Shown: positions 25,134 through 34,573, counted from the stretch's first letter. The stretch is DNA of 64,000 bases from Janthinobacterium sp051380875 (GCF_051380875.1 NZ_JBNYXW010000016.1:103553-167552), one strand, 5' to 3'. The notes: a model not told the origin generated them from the letters alone. Translations and numbers: made by a program.

Positions 25134-25784
25134 TCAGGCTGGCGTGGTGGAGGTGTTGGCCGGCTGCGCACTGGTGCGCGCGGCTTTTTGCGGCGCTACC
25201 TTGCCGCCATCGGCGATCCAGCGGCGGTACACGCGCAGCGCCACTTGCGCATCGTCGGCCGCGTACAGGATTTGCTTTTCCGTCAGGCGCGAGGTGGCCC
25301 AGTTGGTGGTGGAGATTTTTTTCGATTTCTGCAGGTGCTGGCCAAAGAACTTGGCCACGGCGGTTTTCGCGCCCAGGTCGTTGCGCTGGCCGCCGCGCAG
25401 GGCGACGGACAGGTCGAGCACCTGTGCCGGGGCGATGCCCAGCTTGTTGCGCAGGCGCTTGACGTCGTCGGACAGGCCAAAACCCACTTTCAGGGTAGTG
25501 GTCGATTCGAGGATGGCTTTCAGTTCGGCCAGGGCTGGCGCCGGCGTGCTGCCCACCTGGAACAGGTAGGCGATGTCGTCGGTGGCCAGCTGGATCAGAT
25601 GCGGTCCCGTGGAGGACTCGCCCTTCACGAAGGTCGGCTTCGATTCTGTATCGAAGCCGATGGCGTCCGCTGCCAGCAGGGCGGCCATGGCCGCCTTGGC
25701 ATCGTCACTGGTGCGTACCAGCCTGACATGGTCGAGTTCGATGCCCTGATAGGGCGGCAGTGGCGGCGCGGCAGCTGTCTCCAT
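25134..25784 (-). CDS. RNase D-like 3'-5' exonuclease (DEDDy)
   Basis: This 216-residue protein has the DnaQ-fold exonuclease pattern: FDTES with Asp45 and Glu47 (ExoI), a central GFGLSDDVKRL with the next Asp (ExoII), and YAADDAQVALRVY as the DEDDy-type ExoIII. It resembles the catalytic domain of RNase D or Werner exonuclease without an HRDC domain, so the substrate may be RNA or DNA ends. It lies nine bases after the ProQ-domain gene on the same strand, so the two form an operon and an RNA substrate is attractive. The C-terminal Ala/Pro/Thr-rich tail is probably disordered. Its stop codon falls in a short AGATC tandem repeat. Confidence 0.85.
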   Translation of the reverse strand: METAAAPPLPPYQGIELDHVRLVRTSDDAKAAMAALLAADAIGFDTESKPTFVKGESSTGPHLIQLATDDIAYLFQVGSTPAPALAELKAILESTTTLKVGFGLSDDVKRLRNKLGIAPAQVLDLSVALRGGQRNDLGAKTAVAKFFGQHLQKSKKISTTNWATSRLTEKQILYAADDAQVALRVYRRWIADGGKVAPQKAARTSAQPANTSTTPA

Positions 25785-25793
25785 GAAACCGGA

Positions 25794-26303
25794 TTAGCCC
25801 TTGCGCGAGAATTTCGCGGTCAGCTGATTCAGTTTTTCCAGGTGCAAGCGATTCGCTTCTTCGGCGGCGGCGGCGTCGCGCTCGGCTTTCTTGCGCTCGG
25901 CTTCCTTCTTGAAGCGCTGCTGCAGCACTTGCGTGGCGTGGTCGCGGTGCGTTTGCGTCACTTCCGCGCCGGCTGTGCCGTCGAGGTCGTAGCGTATCTT
26001 GGCTTTTTCCATCATGCGCAGATAGCGCAGCGAACCGGTGTGGATGCCCAGCGCCGTGCGCATCAGCTTGCGGTCCAGGTCCGGCAAGCGGGCCAGGACT
26101 TGCTTGTCAATACCGATCGACAAGGGCAGGCAATCGCGGAAAGGCGGGAATTGCTCCTGGAACTGCTTCAGCAGGGCGCGCGCGGTCAAGCCGGCGGGCG
26201 CCGGTGTGGCCGCTACGGCCGGTGCCGCCGCTGGGGCTGCATCTGCTGGCGTGACAGGAGTGGTGGCTTGCTGGTCTGGCGTGGAGCTGGTCATCGACAT
26301 CAT
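25794..26303 (-). CDS. ProQ/FinO-domain RNA-binding protein
   Basis: This protein is about 169 residues long. An Ala/Pro/Thr-rich N-terminal linker of about 40 residues is followed by a FinO-like domain: LLKQFQEQFPPFRDCLPLSIGIDKQVLARLP, ALGIHTGSLRYLRMM and RYDLDG. A basic, coiled C-terminal helix (QQRFKKEAERKKAERDAAAAEEANRLH) ends the protein. ProQ proteins bind structured small RNAs and mRNA 3' ends and act as RNA chaperones. Three in-frame ATGs (26303, 26300, 26294) are close together and none has a clear ribosome site, so the exact start is uncertain by three codons. It is the first gene of an operon with the RNase D-like exonuclease. Confidence 0.88.
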   Translation of the reverse strand: MMSMTSSTPDQQATTPVTPADAAPAAAPAVAATPAPAGLTARALLKQFQEQFPPFRDCLPLSIGIDKQVLARLPDLDRKLMRTALGIHTGSLRYLRMMEKAKIRYDLDGTAGAEVTQTHRDHATQVLQQRFKKEAERKKAERDAAAAEEANRLHLEKLNQLTAKFSRKG

Positions 26304-26870
26304 TGGTTGGGCTATAAAAGGGGAGCATAGCACGCGCCACAGGCAAGCGCATTGTCTTTTTTGGCAACTTGACCTGGGGCCAGCGTGCGCACGCCTGCTT
26401 GCCTGCAGCGCAAAATGCGTGAAATGTGTATAATGTCGGCTTGCGCTGATGACATGGCCCCGTATTTGACGGTCTGTCTCAGGTGTGCAGGGGATAGGAG
26501 CAGTGCGGTGCAGGGCCATCATTATTGATATTTTTGATATCGGATATTTCGCTTATCAATTATCCATATAACTGGCCGTCGTGCATAATCTTGCTCTCCG
26601 CTGTGTCTTCACTGAACAACAATAGATTCAAGCCCGTTCTGGTACGGGCTTTTTTTCATTCCGCAATGTACATCGCTTATTTATCTGACCCGGCTTCGGC
26701 CCCGCCGCTCCTCATGCCGGATGCGCGGGCTTTGAACGTTCTGATAGACAGGCGCCGCTGCCGTTGAGGGCAGCCGCAACAACACGCTCCATCGAGTCCG
26801 GTTTCGCAGGCTTAGGTGGAATCATTCACTTCGCGCCGACACCATCTGGTCTCGCATTAAGAGATATCTC
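26304..26870. other. Long noncoding region between ProQ-domain gene and rpoD
   Basis: These 567 bases hold no convincing gene. An 80-codon frame at 26525-26767 has no ribosome site and no protein-like composition. Around 26525-26590 the DNA is AT-rich with TTGATA at 26525 and 26534, TATAAC at 26567 and CATAAT at 26584. A rho-independent terminator at 26630-26656 points right. The remainder up to rpoD should contain the rpoD promoter and leader. dnaG, which often precedes rpoD in proteobacteria, is absent here. Confidence 0.6.
26630..26656 (+). terminator. Orphan rho-independent terminator upstream of rpoD
   Basis: AAGCCCGT and ACGGGCTT form an 8-bp stem with a 6-nt loop followed by a run of Ts, all on the plus strand. 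No plus-strand gene ends here, so it may terminate a small RNA or act as an attenuator of an rpoD leader transcript. Confidence 0.8.
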
Positions 26871-29420
26871 ATGAAGAATACGCCAAAAACTTTAACGTTG
26901 TCCGCCAAGGCGCCACGCCCAGCCGCGGCGCCACTTGCCGTACCACAAACGACTTTATCTTACTTCATCGATAATGCGCAAGCGAATCCGGAAGCCACCG
27001 TCACCACGGCGCCGACCGTAGTCACGGTGGTCAAGAAAAGCCGCTCGCGCCTGGCAGCCGTGCCGTCGGCCGACATGACTGCGGAAGCGCCAGTTGCCGC
27101 AGCGGTCGCCGAGGCCGTTGCCGAGGCCGCCGAAGCGGTGCCCGCCAAGGCGCCGAGCGTGAAAATCGCCCCCAGCGCCAAGCTCGCCGTTGCGCCGCGC
27201 AAGGTCAGCGAAAGCGCCGCCACCAACAAGGTCGTCACCGCCGCCCGCTCGAAAGTCGTGCGCGCCAAGGTCGAAGCGGCGCCCGTGACCATCATTACCG
27301 GTGCACAAGTGGTCAGCAAGACCACCGACGCCGATGCCTTAGCTGCCATCGATACCTCGAATTATTTCTTGCCTACCGTCAAGGTGCCAGGCCGCCGTGG
27401 CCGTAAGCCAAGCGAATTTACGCCTGAAAACGATGAAGTGGCAGCACTCAACGCCGTCGAGCGCGCCGAACTGAAGGCCGTCTCGAAAGCGCGCGACCGC
27501 AAGGCCAAGGGCGGCCTGGCCGATGCCTTGGGCGATCCGGAAGCTTCGGCAGCGGATCTGGAGCGCCGCCGCAAGCAAATCACGGGCTTGATCAACATGG
27601 GCAAGGAACGCGGTTTCCTCACCTATGCCGAGATCAATGACCAATTGCCAGAAAACATCATTGATCCGGAAGCCATTGAAGGCATCATCGCCACCTTCAA
27701 CGACATGGGTATCGCCGTCTACGAGCGCGCCCCAGACGCAGAAAGTTTGTTGCTGACGGACAACGTCGCTACCGTCACCAGCGATGATGAAGTGGAAGCG
27801 GCTGCCGCCACGGCGTTGTCGACGGTCGACTCCGACTTCGGCCGCACCACCGACCCCGTGCGCATGTATATGCGTGAAATGGGCGCCGTGGCGCTGCTGA
27901 CGCGCGAAGGCGAGATCGAGATCGCCAAGCGTATCGAAGGCGGCCTGAAAGACATGATCCAGGCGATTTCCGCCTGCCCGACCACGATAGCCGAAATCGT
28001 TGCGCTGTCGCAAAAAATCGCGCGCGACGAAATCAAGGTCGATGAAGTGGTCGACGGCTTTGTCGACCTGAACGAAAGCAATGCTCCGGCGCCCGCCGCT
28101 GCCGCAGCACCAGCGGCCGCCAGCGGTGACGACGAGGAAGAGGAAGAAGAAGCCGAGGAAGAAGATGGCGACGCCAATGGCGGCGCGGCTGGTTTCTCCA
28201 GCGAACAGCTGGCGCAACTGAAAAAGAATGCGTTGGAGAAATTCAACGTCATTTCGATGCAGTATGACAAGATGCGCAAGGCGCCCGAGGGTTACAACTC
28301 GAAAGCCTACATCAAGGCGCAGGAAGCCATTTCGCAAGAATTGCTGGGCATCCGCTTCACTGCCAAGGTCGTCGAAAAGCTGTGCGACACCCTGCGCGGC
28401 CAGATGGAAGAAGTGCGCCACATCGAGCGCGCCGTGCTGGAACTGTGCGTCAACAAATGCGGCATGCCGCGCGCCCATTTCATCAAGGTGTTCCCTGGCA
28501 ATGAATGCGACCTGGAATGGGTCGACCGCGAAGTCGATTGCAAGTATCCGTACAGCGCCATCCTGAGCCGCAACGTGCCAGCCGTGAAAGAACTGCAAAA
28601 GAAGATGATCGACCTGCAAGCGCGCGTGGCCCTGCCACTGGCCGACTTGCGCAAGATCAACAAGCAGATGGCTGCCGGCGAAAAGCGCGCGCGTCACGCG
28701 AAACGCGAAATGACGGTCGCCAACTTGCGCCTGGTCATTTCGATCGCCAAGAAATACATCAACCGTGGCTTGCAATTCCTCGACTTGATCCAGGAAGGCA
28801 ACATCGGCTTGCTGAAGGCGGTCGATAAATTCGAATATCGCCGTGGCTACAAGTTCTCGACCTACGCCACCTGGTGGATCCGCCAGGCCATCACGCGTTC
28901 GATCGCCGACATGGCCCGCACCATCCGCGTGCCGGTGCACATGATCGAAACGATCAACAAGATGAACCGCATCTCGCGCCAGATCATGCAGGAAACGGGC
29001 AGCGAACCGGACCTGGCGACCTTGGCTATCAAGATGGAAATGCCGGAAAACAAGGTGCGCGAGATCATGAAGATCGCCAAGGAACCGATTTCCATGGAAA
29101 CGCCGATGGGCGAAGATGGCGATTCGCAACTGGGCGACTTCATCGAAGACAACACCACTCTGGCACCGCTGGACGCCGCATTGCACGCCTCGATGCGCAA
29201 TGTGATCAAGGAAGTGCTCGATTCCCTGACCCCGCGCGAAGCGAAAGTGCTGCGCATGCGTTATGGCGTGGAAATGTCGAACGACCACACCCTGGAAGAA
29301 GTGGGCAAGCAGTTCGACGTGACGCGCGAGCGTATCCGCCAGATCGAAGCGAAAGCCATGAGCAAGCTGCGCCAGCCTTCGCGTTCGGACAAGCTGAAGA
29401 CATTCCTGACGCAAAACTAA
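26871..29420 (+). CDS. rpoD: RNA polymerase primary sigma factor RpoD (sigma-70)
   Basis: This 849-residue protein is the housekeeping sigma factor. Region 1.1 begins at about 215 (RRKQITGLINMGKERGFLTYAEINDQLPE). Region 1.2 is TTDPVRMYMREMGAVALLTREGEIEIAKRIEGG. An acidic loop (about residues 420-445) lies in the non-conserved region. Region 2 has NLRLVISIAKKYINRGLQFLDLIQEGNIGLLKAVDKF and TYATWWIRQAITRSIAD. Region 4 ends with TLEEVGKQFDVTRERIRQIEAKAM and PSRSDKL. An unusual 200-residue Ala/Val/Lys-rich N-terminal extension precedes region 1.1, longer than in E. coli. The ATG has only a weak ribosome site (AAGAGA). A terminator follows directly. Confidence 0.95.
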   Translation: MKNTPKTLTLSAKAPRPAAAPLAVPQTTLSYFIDNAQANPEATVTTAPTVVTVVKKSRSRLAAVPSADMTAEAPVAAAVAEAVAEAAEAVPAKAPSVKIAPSAKLAVAPRKVSESAATNKVVTAARSKVVRAKVEAAPVTIITGAQVVSKTTDADALAAIDTSNYFLPTVKVPGRRGRKPSEFTPENDEVAALNAVERAELKAVSKARDRKAKGGLADALGDPEASAADLERRRKQITGLINMGKERGFLTYAEINDQLPENIIDPEAIEGIIATFNDMGIAVYERAPDAESLLLTDNVATVTSDDEVEAAAATALSTVDSDFGRTTDPVRMYMREMGAVALLTREGEIEIAKRIEGGLKDMIQAISACPTTIAEIVALSQKIARDEIKVDEVVDGFVDLNESNAPAPAAAAAPAAASGDDEEEEEEAEEEDGDANGGAAGFSSEQLAQLKKNALEKFNVISMQYDKMRKAPEGYNSKAYIKAQEAISQELLGIRFTAKVVEKLCDTLRGQMEEVRHIERAVLELCVNKCGMPRAHFIKVFPGNECDLEWVDREVDCKYPYSAILSRNVPAVKELQKKMIDLQARVALPLADLRKINKQMAAGEKRARHAKREMTVANLRLVISIAKKYINRGLQFLDLIQEGNIGLLKAVDKFEYRRGYKFSTYATWWIRQAITRSIADMARTIRVPVHMIETINKMNRISRQIMQETGSEPDLATLAIKMEMPENKVREIMKIAKEPISMETPMGEDGDSQLGDFIEDNTTLAPLDAALHASMRNVIKEVLDSLTPREAKVLRMRYGVEMSNDHTLEEVGKQFDVTRERIRQIEAKAMSKLRQPSRSDKLKTFLTQN

Positions 29421-29446
29421 ATGCAGAACTAAGCATTCGGCAAGCA

Positions 29447-29474
29447 AAAAAAAGAGGCGCAAGCCTCTTTTTTT
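29447..29474. terminator. Bidirectional terminator between rpoD and the sensor kinase
   Basis: GAGGC-gcaa-GCCTC is flanked by eight As and seven Ts, giving a 12-bp stem usable by both convergent genes. Confidence 0.93.
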
Positions 29475-29596
29475 ACGCCCGTAGCGTGCGTAGCCTGCAG
29501 AAAAGCATGCGCGCCAGGCAGGCCCATGCGGTTTTACGTTGCAGCTTGTGCAGTGCCACGCCGCTGGTGGCGGCGAGAGTCGCGGTCCTGCGATGA

Positions 29597-31417
29597 TCAC
29601 GACGCGGCAGGGCGGGCCTGCGGCAAATGGATGGCCAGCGCCGTGCCCCGGCCCGCCTGGCTATCGATGCGCAGCTCGCCGCCCAGCGCGTGGACACGTT
29701 CGCGTATGCTTTTCAGGCCGAAGGCGGCCCGCTTGCCATCATCGCCCGGCTGCATGCCGATGCCATTGTCGCTGATGCGCACGACGATCGCGTCGTCGTC
29801 CTGCGCCAGTGCCACTTCCACTTCGCTGGCCTGGGCGTGGCGCACGATGTTCGATAGCGATTCCTGCAGTACGCGGAAGATAGCCGACGTTTGGCGCTGA
29901 TCCAGTCCCAGGTTGGGGGCGTCGCTGGTAATGTGCAAGCGGTAGCGGATGCTGCCGCGGCCTTCCATCTGGCGTATCAGCCATTCGGCTGCCGGCCCCA
30001 GGCCCAGCTCCAGGGTGCTGGGATGCAAGTCGTTGATGATGGTGCGCACCGAGCCGATGGTGGCGTCGATGGTGTCGAGCACGCGCTGCGCATGGCTGTG
30101 CAGGCGCGGATGGGCGCTGGCCGTGCGCGCATGCAGCAGCGAGACATCGATGCGCAGCACCATCAGGTTCTGCCCCAGGTCGTCGTGGATATCGAGTGCA
30201 ATGCGGCGCCGTTCCTCTTCCTTAATCGTTTGCTGATGATCGGACAATTCGCGCAACTGGGCCAGCGAACGCTGCAGGTTTTCCTCGCTGCGCTTGCTGT
30301 CGGTGATGTCGATGCCCATGGCGATGATCATCTGCGGCCGGCCTTCGGCGTCGAAGACGGGTTTTTTATGCGTTTGCACCAGGCGATTTTCCTGTAACAG
30401 CGCGTTCCATACCAGTTCTTCGCGGATCACCACCTTATTGCTGGCAAACGCCTCCCGGTCCGCCGTGTGGAAGCCGGCGTTTTGGTGGGCGGGAAAGTGC
30501 TGCAAGTCACGCCCTTCGGCGATGTCCTGGAATTGCACGCCCCATTGCTGCTCGCACGCCTGGTTCATCAGCACGATGTGTGAATCGGCATCTTTCAGGA
30601 ACAGCGACAGGGGCATCATGGCGATGATCTCTTGCAGCCGCTCTTCGCTGCGCGCCAGCGCCGCCTCCGTCTGCGCGCGCATGGCGACTTCGGCGGACAG
30701 GCGGGCATTCACATCCTGCAACTGCGCCGTGCGCAGGGCAATACGGTTTTCCAGCTCCGCATGGGCCACGCTCAGCGCCTGTTCTGCCCGCTTGTGCTTG
30801 GTCATGTCGCTGGCCAGCACCAGCGCGCCCGTCAAGGCGCCGTGGCCGTCGTACAGGCGCCGTCCGCTGATCATGGCCCAGCGCTGCGTGCCGTCAGGGT
30901 GCTGGTATTGCAGTTCGCCTATGCAACTTTGTTCTGCAGGACGCTTCAGCGGGCACAGGCGCTGCAGGGTGGCCTCGTCGTGGAATTCGCTCATGCTGCG
31001 GCCCAGCAACTGTTGCGCCGGGATACCCATCATGTCGCCCAGGCGCGCGTTGGCATGCACGATCTTGCCCCGGGCATCGGTTTGCCACATGCCGTCCTGG
31101 GCCGTCTCGGCCAGCTCGCGGTAGCGCATGGCGCTGGCGTCGAGCTGCTGGGGCGTGCTGGCCGGATGGGCGCGCAGCTTGCCTATCAGCCAGATGGACG
31201 TGCCGGCGGCGATGAGCAGCAGCAGACCCAGCCAGATACGCTCCCAGGCATCCAGCGCTTGCCAGGCCGCGCCTGCCAGCCCACCCAGCACGATCAGGAG
31301 GAGGGCGGCACATGCCGCGCTTGGCGTTTCAATCGTCCATTTGCTCATCCACACCCCTGGCGTCTTGGTTGGCCGCTGCGGAGCGTCAGGCGCCGGAGTG
31401 GGTGAAGTATCCGACAC
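29597..31417 (-). CDS. NarL-type PAS sensor histidine kinase (orphan)
   Basis: This 606-residue protein has two N-terminal hydrophobic segments (AACAALLLIVLGGLAGAAW and IWLGLLLLIAAGTSIWLIG) with almost no periplasmic loop. A PAS domain with PAC follows (YRELAETAQDGMWQTDARG), then a coiled linker, then a second PAS (IIAMMPLSLFLKDADSHIVLMNQ). The HisKA_3 dimerisation segment is EEERRRIALDIHDDLGQNL, with the phospho-His in DIHDDLG, and the HATPase has SDNGIGM and GKRAAFGLKSIRERV. Partners of this class are NarL/FixJ response regulators, but none is adjacent, so it is an orphan. The start is GTG with AAGGA eight bases upstream. The signal is probably sensed inside the cell through PAS. Confidence 0.9.
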   Translation of the reverse strand: MSDTSPTPAPDAPQRPTKTPGVWMSKWTIETPSAACAALLLIVLGGLAGAAWQALDAWERIWLGLLLLIAAGTSIWLIGKLRAHPASTPQQLDASAMRYRELAETAQDGMWQTDARGKIVHANARLGDMMGIPAQQLLGRSMSEFHDEATLQRLCPLKRPAEQSCIGELQYQHPDGTQRWAMISGRRLYDGHGALTGALVLASDMTKHKRAEQALSVAHAELENRIALRTAQLQDVNARLSAEVAMRAQTEAALARSEERLQEIIAMMPLSLFLKDADSHIVLMNQACEQQWGVQFQDIAEGRDLQHFPAHQNAGFHTADREAFASNKVVIREELVWNALLQENRLVQTHKKPVFDAEGRPQMIIAMGIDITDSKRSEENLQRSLAQLRELSDHQQTIKEEERRRIALDIHDDLGQNLMVLRIDVSLLHARTASAHPRLHSHAQRVLDTIDATIGSVRTIINDLHPSTLELGLGPAAEWLIRQMEGRGSIRYRLHITSDAPNLGLDQRQTSAIFRVLQESLSNIVRHAQASEVEVALAQDDDAIVVRISDNGIGMQPGDDGKRAAFGLKSIRERVHALGGELRIDSQAGRGTALAIHLPQARPAAS

Positions 31418-31522
31418 TAGTGTAATCCTTCTGTTGCTTTATTGAAACTAATTTTCCTACGGGAAATCAAAAGAGGCTGGCGCTGGCGGCGCCGGCCTCG
31501 ATCTGCTGCCCGCTGTCCTGCC

Positions 31523-34375
31523 TTAGCCCGTATTGCGCAGGCCGGCTGCCACGCCGTTGATCGACAGCTGGATGCCGCGGTGGACCCTTTCGTCGATCTT
31601 GCTTTCACTCGACAGGGCGCGGTTGCGCTTGATCAACTCTACCTGCAAGTGGTTCAGCGGATCCAGATAGGCAAAGCGGTTCTGGATCGAGCGGGCCAGC
31701 AGCGGGTTGCCTGCCAGGCGCTCGGTATTGCCAGTGATCAGCTCCAGGCATTGCAAGGTGTTGCCATGCTCGTCCGTGATGCGCTTGTAGATGCGCTCGC
31801 GCAACTCCTGGTTGGCCACCAGTTCCGCATAGCGCGAGGCAATCGCCAGGTCCGTCTTGGCCAGCACCATGTCCATATTCGACAGCAAGGTGGCAAAGAA
31901 TGGCCATTCGGCGTGCATGCTGCGCAGCGTGGCGATCTTTTCATCCTTCGCCGCACCTTGCGCCTGGTTGATCCAGGCATGGATGGCGCTGCCGAAGCCG
32001 AACCAGCCCGGCAGCAGCAAACGGCACTGGCCCCAGGAAAAGCCCCAGGGAATGGCGCGCAAGTCTTCGATGCGCTGGTTGGCCTTGCGCGAGGCGGGGC
32101 GCGAACCGAGGTTCAGTTCGGCAATCTCGGCAATCGGCGTGGCAGCGAAGAAATACTCGGTAAAGCCCGGCGTTTCATACACGAGGTCGCGGTAAGCCTT
32201 GTAGGCCAGGTTCGACAGTTCTGCCATCACGTCTTCAAACTGTGCCAGTTGGCTGTTGCGGGCCGGATTCGCTTCATGCGGCGCCAGGCTCGCTTCCAGG
32301 GTGGCTGCGACCAGCAACTCCAGGTTGCGCCGGCCAATTTCCGCGTTGGAAAACTTCGAGGCGATGATCTCGCCTTGCTCCGTCAGGCGGATCTGCCCGT
32401 TGACGGTGCCTGGCGGCTGGGCCAGGATGGCTTCGTAGCTGGGTCCGCCGCCACGGCCCACCGTGCCGCCGCGTCCGTGGAACAGGCGCAGCTTGACGCC
32501 GGCCTTCTGGAAGTCGGCCACCAGCGCCAGTTCCGCCTTGTACAGTTCCCAGTTCGAGGTGAGGAAGCCGCCATCCTTGTTCGAATCGGAATAGCCGAGC
32601 ATGACTTCCTGCAACTGTCCCTGTTTGGCGATCAATTGCTTGACCAAGGGCAAGGCCATCACCCGGCTCATGATGCCGGCCGCGCGCTGCAGGTCGGGAA
32701 TGGTTTCGAACAGGGGGATGACCATCAGCTCGCACGTGCTGTCGCCACCTTCAGCATTGTTGCGCCAATCCGTGCGCAGCAAGCCCGTTTCCTTTTGCAG
32801 TAGCAACACTTCCAGCAAGTCCGAGACGGTTTCCGTGTGCGAAATGATGTAGTTGCGTATCGCCCGCGCGCCGTAGCGCTGGCGGATGTCGCGCGCCGCG
32901 CGCAAGATCGCCAGTTCCGAATCTGTCTCGGCGGCATAGCTGATGTAGGGCGAATACAGCAGGCGCGGCTGCGCCAGTTCGTTCAGCAGCAGCGCTTCCT
33001 TGTCGGCCTCGGCCATGCCCGCGTAATCGGCGGCCACGCCGCTTTTGGCAAACAGGTCGGCCAGCACGCGCTCGTGCACGTCGGACGTCTGGCGCATGTC
33101 CAGCGATGCCAGGTGGAAGCCGAAAATGTCGGCCGCGCGCGCCAGGGTGGACAGGCGCGGACGCACCAGGGCCGTGCCGTGGTGCGCTTCCAGCGAGGCG
33201 ACGATGGTGCGCAAATCGGCCACGAAGGCGGCCGCATCCGGATAGGTGGCCGCCGGCCCCACTTCCTTGCGCAGGATATTCGTCGCACCCAGGGCGCGCG
33301 CGGTGGCGGCCAGGCGCGCATAGATGCCGATCAGGGCGCGCCGGTACGGCTCGTCGCTGCGGTGCGGCGAGGCGTCCGGCGACTGCTCGGCCAGCGCCTG
33401 CAGTTCGCTGCTGACGCCCACCATCAAGGTCGAGACGGACAGTTCCGCGCCCAGGGTGTGCACTTCATCGAGGTAAAAGTCGAGGATGGTGGTGGCGTGG
33501 CGCGCCAGCGCATGCTGCATGGTGCCTGCGTTGACGTTCGGGTTGCCGTCGCGGTCGCCGCCGATCCAGCTGCCCATCTGCACGTAGGCAGCATGGATGG
33601 GTTTGATGGTGCCGTCGCCGTTCGGATACTCGGCAGCGATGTCGTCCTCGATATCGTCGTACAGGCCCGGCAGTTCGCGCAGGAAGGTGATGCGGTAGTA
33701 GGACAGGGCGTTCTCGATCTCGTCGGCCACCGTCAGCTTCGAATAGCGCAGCATGCGCGTCTGCCACAGGGTGGCAACGCGCGAGCGCAGCAGCTGCATG
33801 TTCGCTTGCCGTTCCTTCGGCGTCAGCGGCAGGTCGCGCTCGGCCAGCAGGCGGGCGATGTCATGCTCGGCGTCGAGGATGCTCTTGCGCTGCACTTCCG
33901 TCGGGTGGGCCGTCAGCACGGGCGCGATCAGCGCGTCCTGGAAGAAAGTGTCGACGGTTTGACGCGGCACGCCGGCGGCGCGCAGCTTTTTCAGCGCGAA
34001 GCTGATGCTGCCCTTTTGCGCGGGCGAACCGGCCAGCAGGTGGGCGCGGCGGCGGCGGATGTGGTGTTGATCTTCCGCAATGTTGGCCAGGTGCGAAAAG
34101 TAGGAAAAGGCGCGCACCACGGAAATGGTCTGGTCGCGGCTCAGTTCCTTGAGCATCGCGTCCAGTTCCAGCGCGGCACCGGCGTCCGCTTCGCGGCGAA
34201 AGCGCACCGACGTCTGGCGGATGGTTTCGACCACATTGAAGACGGCGTCGCCTTCCTGTTCGCGCAGCACGTCGCCCAGCAGGCGGCCCAGCAGGCGGAT
34301 ATCTTCTTTCAGCGGCGCGTCCTTGTCGGAGCCGGCCGGTGGGACTAATTCTGGTGCTACTGCGTCATTGAGCAT
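31523..34375 (-). CDS. ppc: Phosphoenolpyruvate carboxylase
   Basis: This 950-residue enzyme carboxylates phosphoenolpyruvate to oxaloacetate to replenish the TCA cycle. Catalytic motifs are intact: VLTAHPTEVQRKS with His157, GYSDSNKDGG, FHGRGGTVGRGGGPS, and a C-terminal end RNTG matching the required terminal glycine. Length is typical of bacterial PEPC, which is usually regulated allosterically by aspartate/malate and acetyl-CoA. The ATG at MLNDAVAPE is preferred; an in-frame ATG ten codons upstream gives a hydrophobic sequence unlike the family. No strong ribosome site is visible. It is divergent from hemC across a 260-bp region, a neighbourhood I recall as common in betaproteobacteria. 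Confidence 0.96.
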   Translation of the reverse strand: MLNDAVAPELVPPAGSDKDAPLKEDIRLLGRLLGDVLREQEGDAVFNVVETIRQTSVRFRREADAGAALELDAMLKELSRDQTISVVRAFSYFSHLANIAEDQHHIRRRRAHLLAGSPAQKGSISFALKKLRAAGVPRQTVDTFFQDALIAPVLTAHPTEVQRKSILDAEHDIARLLAERDLPLTPKERQANMQLLRSRVATLWQTRMLRYSKLTVADEIENALSYYRITFLRELPGLYDDIEDDIAAEYPNGDGTIKPIHAAYVQMGSWIGGDRDGNPNVNAGTMQHALARHATTILDFYLDEVHTLGAELSVSTLMVGVSSELQALAEQSPDASPHRSDEPYRRALIGIYARLAATARALGATNILRKEVGPAATYPDAAAFVADLRTIVASLEAHHGTALVRPRLSTLARAADIFGFHLASLDMRQTSDVHERVLADLFAKSGVAADYAGMAEADKEALLLNELAQPRLLYSPYISYAAETDSELAILRAARDIRQRYGARAIRNYIISHTETVSDLLEVLLLQKETGLLRTDWRNNAEGGDSTCELMVIPLFETIPDLQRAAGIMSRVMALPLVKQLIAKQGQLQEVMLGYSDSNKDGGFLTSNWELYKAELALVADFQKAGVKLRLFHGRGGTVGRGGGPSYEAILAQPPGTVNGQIRLTEQGEIIASKFSNAEIGRRNLELLVAATLEASLAPHEANPARNSQLAQFEDVMAELSNLAYKAYRDLVYETPGFTEYFFAATPIAEIAELNLGSRPASRKANQRIEDLRAIPWGFSWGQCRLLLPGWFGFGSAIHAWINQAQGAAKDEKIATLRSMHAEWPFFATLLSNMDMVLAKTDLAIASRYAELVANQELRERIYKRITDEHGNTLQCLELITGNTERLAGNPLLARSIQNRFAYLDPLNHLQVELIKRNRALSSESKIDERVHRGIQLSINGVAAGLRNTG

Positions 34376-34573
34376 AATAAAGAACCAAAGTAAGTGTAAA
34401 GGCAAGGGAATGAAGATCGCACCGGGCGTTTAGCCGCAGGGGGAGGGGGCGCATGATAAAATTTGTGGTCTTGAACATGGACGCTAGCCTGACTTGGCCG
34501 TATCGGCAAAGGGATAACGATTATAGCGACGGTAGGCGCCATTTCGATACATATCAGTATCGCGTCCCGCGAA

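Noticed and set aside
25110..25136. AGATC repeated four times near the exonuclease stop codon
   Set aside because: It is short and degenerate with no flanking structure; probably minor slippage, not a functional array.
26525..26767. An 80-codon plus-strand frame upstream of rpoD
   Set aside because: A terminator lies inside it and there is no ribosome site; a noncoding transcript fits better.
27339..29600. A 753-codon minus-strand frame
   Set aside because: Antisense to rpoD, with no domain and no start signal.
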